DNA of 64,000 nt from UBA11891 sp003533785 (GTDB taxonomy: Bacteria > Bacteroidota > Bacteroidia > Flavobacteriales > Flavobacteriaceae), in assembly GCA_949511625.1 (NCBI GenBank), contig CATFEX010000015.1, positions 1-64,000 on the forward strand, in the 5' to 3' direction. Within the stretch, counting starts at the first letter, position 1. Each line of letters begins with the position of its first letter. The translations under genes and the position numbers were made by a program. The notes beneath the pieces are model-generated. The model did not search any database. It was not told where the DNA came from and saw only the letters and a list, made by a program, of their open reading frames with translations. Below are positions 61,661 through 64,000 of this stretch, piece by piece.

Positions 61661-62173
61661 ATGAAAGCATATGCCTACTATCTAGGATTGGCCCTATTGT
61701 TGCAATGCTGTATCACAATTAAAGTCTATCAAAGCGAAGCAGAAGAAGTCGCAGGAACGTCTCCTTCGACCGAAATAAAAACAATGCTGCCCATGGGAAA
61801 GACAGTTACACTGGAGGGGGAGCCCCACCCGCTTTATTTTTTTGGCAAGGATGAGGCATTGAAACTTGATGTCTTTCCTGACGGATCGGTAGATAGCCTG
61901 ACAGCCAAAACCATTCGCATCAAAATCAAACAAGAAACAGATTCGCTAACGAATACTTGGGTTTCTAAAGGGAACCCTTTGGACATGGTGAGTCAAGACA
62001 TGAAAGGGGCACTCCTGATTATCAATGGCGAAGCCATGCCCAAGGGAACGGCCATGCCCGATTGGGAGATGGACAACATCGAAACAATTGAGGTATTAAA
62101 AGGCGTTGCTGCGGTTAAAAAATACGGAACTGCGGCCGCCCAAGGCGTGATTGAAATTAAGTTGAAGGAGTAG
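61661..62173 (+). CDS. Small exported protein with a TonB-receptor plug-like C-terminus
   Basis: 170 residues. The N-terminal signal ends at LLLQCC, a possible lipobox. The last third, IETIEVLKGVAAVKKYGTAAAQGVIEIK, contains the conserved sequence of TonB-dependent receptor plugs (VLKGxxAxxxYGxxAxxGVIxI), seen as VLKGVAAVKKYGTAAAQGVI. No barrel follows: the gene ends right after. Such plug-like tails also occur on M56/BlaR1-type proteins of Bacteroidota. Function is unknown. It overlaps the convergent acetyltransferase gene by 17 bases. Confidence 0.72.
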   Translation: MKAYAYYLGLALLLQCCITIKVYQSEAEEVAGTSPSTEIKTMLPMGKTVTLEGEPHPLYFFGKDEALKLDVFPDGSVDSLTAKTIRIKIKQETDSLTNTWVSKGNPLDMVSQDMKGALLIINGEAMPKGTAMPDWEMDNIETIEVLKGVAAVKKYGTAAAQGVIEIKLKE

Positions 62174-62612
62174 TTTGCCAAAAATAAAAGTGATGGGCTT
62201 CGTCTCTGATGAAGCCCATTTTCGGGTAGAGTAGATTGCCAGGGAGGTTGTTTTTTTCGGTTTCCAAGAACAGTCCAGCCGCTTGAGTTGTCTGAGCCAA
62301 TTGTTTTGCGGCATCGATGAGGGCTTGCGCCATCCCTTTTTGCAGGTATGCTGTCGCCACAAACAAATCGTTTAGCATCCACAATCGCTGGAGGCGTGTG
62401 GAAGAAAAAAGCGGATAAAGTTGGGTAAAGGCAACGGGCTTATTTCCCCAAGAGCCTAAAAAAATGACGGACTCTTTATTTTCAAGCCTTGCTTTAAGAA
62501 AAGCCGATGAATCTGCTGTATTTTGTTGTTTTCCATAGAAAATTCTATAGGCGTCAAATAGAGGAATAACGGCATTTAAGTCCTTGAGAGTTGCTTTTTT
62601 AACGGACAGCAT
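62157..62612 (-). CDS. GNAT family N-acetyltransferase
   Basis: 151 residues from the ATG at 62612 (MLSVKKATLKDLNAVIPLFDAY); a longer frame from 62693 lies inside the upstream gene. The CoA-binding region reads LNDLFVATAYLQKGMAQALIDAAKQLA, with a shortened loop in place of R/QxxGxG/A. The final strand ends MGFIRDEAHHFYFW. Substrate unknown. It overlaps the end of the barrel protein gene upstream by 14 bases. Confidence 0.85.
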   Translation of the reverse strand: MLSVKKATLKDLNAVIPLFDAYRIFYGKQQNTADSSAFLKARLENKESVIFLGSWGNKPVAFTQLYPLFSSTRLQRLWMLNDLFVATAYLQKGMAQALIDAAKQLAQTTQAAGLFLETEKNNLPGNLLYPKMGFIRDEAHHFYFWQTTPST

Positions 62613-63267
62613 TTTTATTGGGTTTTGTAGGATTAAACAAGCTCCATTCCAATCCGAGGTTGACTCCTCTGAACGTATTGGATTGATCGACAAAGGGATT
62701 GTCGGTTTTTTTGATCAGGTTGTATTCCAAACGACCTGAAAAAGACCGCCAAAACCGATAGGAAACTGCTGTAAGAAGGCCAAAGGCATTTTGGAATAGC
62801 CCCGGGGGATAGGAAAAACTTTCGGTGATTGGATCTTGTAGATCGCTATTTTTTGCTTTTTGAATGAGGTGAAAACTGGGCCCTAATTCCAATACAATGC
62901 GTCTATTGGGACTGACCCTTAGGGCCAACGGAATGCGCCAATAGCCAAGGAAATCTTTGGAATCTAAATTCTGTTTTTGATAGCGATAATGAATGTTGAG
63001 GTAGGTTGCCCCCGTCGCCAATCCAACGGTTTTGCTAAACTTGTGTTGGACGAGAACCCCCAATCCCCAGCTGAGGCGCGGTCGTGTATACGGCAAGTGG
63101 GTATTCATTCGAACCCCCGTTCCTTGCACCATCACATTCCAAGGGTGGTAGAGCGATTCGTTGGTTGGGCCTCGATTGTATTGCAATAAAAGATTGGCAT
63201 CCCCTTGAGCAAAGAACTTTATGGAGAAAAAACCGAAGAGAAGCAGAAAATATTTTATTTGTGGCAC
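62599..63267 (-). CDS. Outer-membrane beta-barrel protein
   Basis: 222 residues with GTG start (MPQIKYFLLLFGFFSIKFFAQ, signal peptide). The mature part alternates polar and hydrophobic residues in strands: LSWGLGVLVQHKFSKTVGLATG, IHYRYQ, GYWRIPLALRVSP, GRLEYNLIKK and GVNLGLEWSLF. This is similar in style to porin-like PorT/OmpW-type barrels of Bacteroidota, but no specific family is recognised. No function can be assigned. Confidence 0.72.
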   Translation of the reverse strand: MPQIKYFLLLFGFFSIKFFAQGDANLLLQYNRGPTNESLYHPWNVMVQGTGVRMNTHLPYTRPRLSWGLGVLVQHKFSKTVGLATGATYLNIHYRYQKQNLDSKDFLGYWRIPLALRVSPNRRIVLELGPSFHLIQKAKNSDLQDPITESFSYPPGLFQNAFGLLTAVSYRFWRSFSGRLEYNLIKKTDNPFVDQSNTFRGVNLGLEWSLFNPTKPNKNAVR

Positions 63268-63328
63268 CGATTACCCTTTCGTTTAGAACGTAAAAAGAGA
63301 GGTAATCGTGTTTGGGGGATGTACTTTC

Positions 63329-63748
63329 TTAGTGCGGTAGCTGGGATCGTAAAGCCCCGTAGGCATAGGTGCCCACCAAGGCTGCAACAATGACTAGGAG
63401 TGCTGGGTAAAATCCAGCACCCAAAAGTACAAACAAGGGACCGGGACAGGCACCGCTCAGCGCCCAGCCGATTCCAAAGAAAATACCGCCAAACAAATAG
63501 CGTTTCCATCCTCTTTGCTTATCGGGTATGGCGATTGGGGTTCCATCCAAATAAGAAACGGCTTGGCTTCGTTTGAGTACAAAGGTGAAAAAGGCTCCAA
63601 AGACCAAAGCGGAACCTATGATTCCATACATATGAAAAGATTGAAATTGAAACATCTCATAAATTCTAAACCAGGAAGCGGCTTCCGATTTATAGAGTGT
63701 GATGCCAAAAAGCAAACCAATAGAAAAAAAAACAAGGGTTCGGATCAT
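63329..63748 (-). CDS. YeeE/YedE family sulfur-transport half (DUF6691-like)
   Basis: 139 residues from the ATG at 63748 (MIRTLVFFSIGLLFGITLYKS); a longer frame is rejected since it overlaps the neighbour. Four membrane helices; the signature GWALSGACPGPLFVLLGAG carries the conserved Cys of YeeE/YedE (TsuA-like) thiosulfate transport proteins. It forms the second half of a two-gene transporter, overlapping the first half by 4 bases (ATGA). Confidence 0.85.
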   Translation of the reverse strand: MIRTLVFFSIGLLFGITLYKSEAASWFRIYEMFQFQSFHMYGIIGSALVFGAFFTFVLKRSQAVSYLDGTPIAIPDKQRGWKRYLFGGIFFGIGWALSGACPGPLFVLLGAGFYPALLVIVAALVGTYAYGALRSQLPH

Positions 63749-64000
63749 AGGATGTAAGGTAAAATGAATCGATTGATAAAGAGGCCCCCGATAAAGAAAC
63801 CAATTACTGCGATAAGGGAAGGCCATTGCAAATTGCTGAGTCCGGTGATAGCGTGCCCTGAGGTACATCCGCCAGCATAGCGAGCACCAAAACCAACAAA
63901 AAACCCACCCACAAGCAATAGCCCAAGCACTTTGGGATCGGACCAAGAGTTGGAACCAAATAAGACTTCGGGAAGGTAGGCGACTCCAGCGTCTTGAATT
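63745..64000 (-). CDS. YeeE/YedE family sulfur-transport half (5' end outside window)
   Basis: The frame is open to the window end, giving the last 84 residues. Visible are a helix LGLLLVGGFFVGFGARYAGG and the motif GGCTSGHAITGLSNLQ with the conserved Cys of YeeE/YedE thiosulfate or sulfur transporters, then the final helix LIAVIGFFIGGLF. Its partner half begins in the overlapping stop (ATGA). Sulfur-dioxygenase or rhodanese genes often lie next to such pairs and might follow outside the window. Confidence 0.82.
   Translation of the reverse strand, partial: IQDAGVAYLPEVLFGSNSWSDPKVLGLLLVGGFFVGFGARYAGGCTSGHAITGLSNLQWPSLIAVIGFFIGGLFINRFILPYIL

Noticed and set aside
1..64000. CRISPR arrays, insertion sequences, prophage or integrase genes
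   Set aside because: No regularly spaced repeats, transposase, integrase or phage structural motifs were seen on either strand.

Overview
The window reads as chromosomal core DNA of a flavobacterium (Bacteroidota, class Flavobacteriia). Grounds are lineage-marker genes (the gliding/type IX secretion lipoproteins SprE and GldH, bactofilin next to the F-type ATPase operon, DUF6341, DUF6427, DUF4837, DUF4292, DUF6168-like), Bacteroidota-type promoters with a TAnnTTTG -7 box, and almost no Shine-Dalgarno sequences. I see no prophage, insertion sequence, CRISPR array or rRNA operon. The only RNA gene found is a tRNA-Cys.

Layout. 1-7.7 kb: end of a gluconate dehydrogenase subunit-3-like gene, a SulP transporter, an internally deleted SMP-30/gluconolactonase-like gene, then a tightly overlapping run of metallo-beta-lactamase-fold hydrolase, lipoprotein subtilase, M1 peptidase and rnpA. 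7.7-9.0 kb: elaA-like and rpiB on the minus strand and a very AT-rich 477-bp gap. 9-20.9 kb: information-processing genes (rnr, folB with tRNA-Cys, glnS, gltX, ybeY, mnmG, holB) with two near-consensus parS sites flanking mnmG. 21-35 kb: pgk, a tatA-like gene, an M23 peptidase, a GH3 gene, envelope-sugar enzymes, purD, a ferredoxin-type reductase and sprE. 35-41 kb: bactofilin, atpZ-like, atpB-E-F-H-A-G, closed by a terminator. 41-52.9 kb: a GNAT pseudogene, dut, a sugar nucleotidyltransferase, an EnvC-like protein, HU/SPOR protein, dprA, trpS, plsC, phzF, recA and an M24 peptidase. 52.9-64 kb: a gene graveyard with a DUF4268 remnant, then trhO, ricT-gldH-PBP1A, queD, an enoyl-CoA hydratase, a universal stress protein, an LpxR-like barrel, a lone TonB-plug-like protein, and a YeeE/YedE sulfur-transport pair that runs off the end.

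The genes form many short operons joined by ATGA-type overlaps. At convergent junctions, 9 of 11 gene pairs share bases at their stop codons. The -7 boxes of six genes lie only 4-5 nt before the start codon, which predicts leaderless mRNAs. The AT-rich rpiB/rnr gap together with the parS sites about 8-10 kb away makes this a plausible origin-proximal region, although no exact DnaA box is visible. I found no clearly new multi-gene system. The most unusual items are the leaderless promoter set, the parS pair built into coding ends and a start codon, the shared stop codons, and three decayed or rearranged genes.
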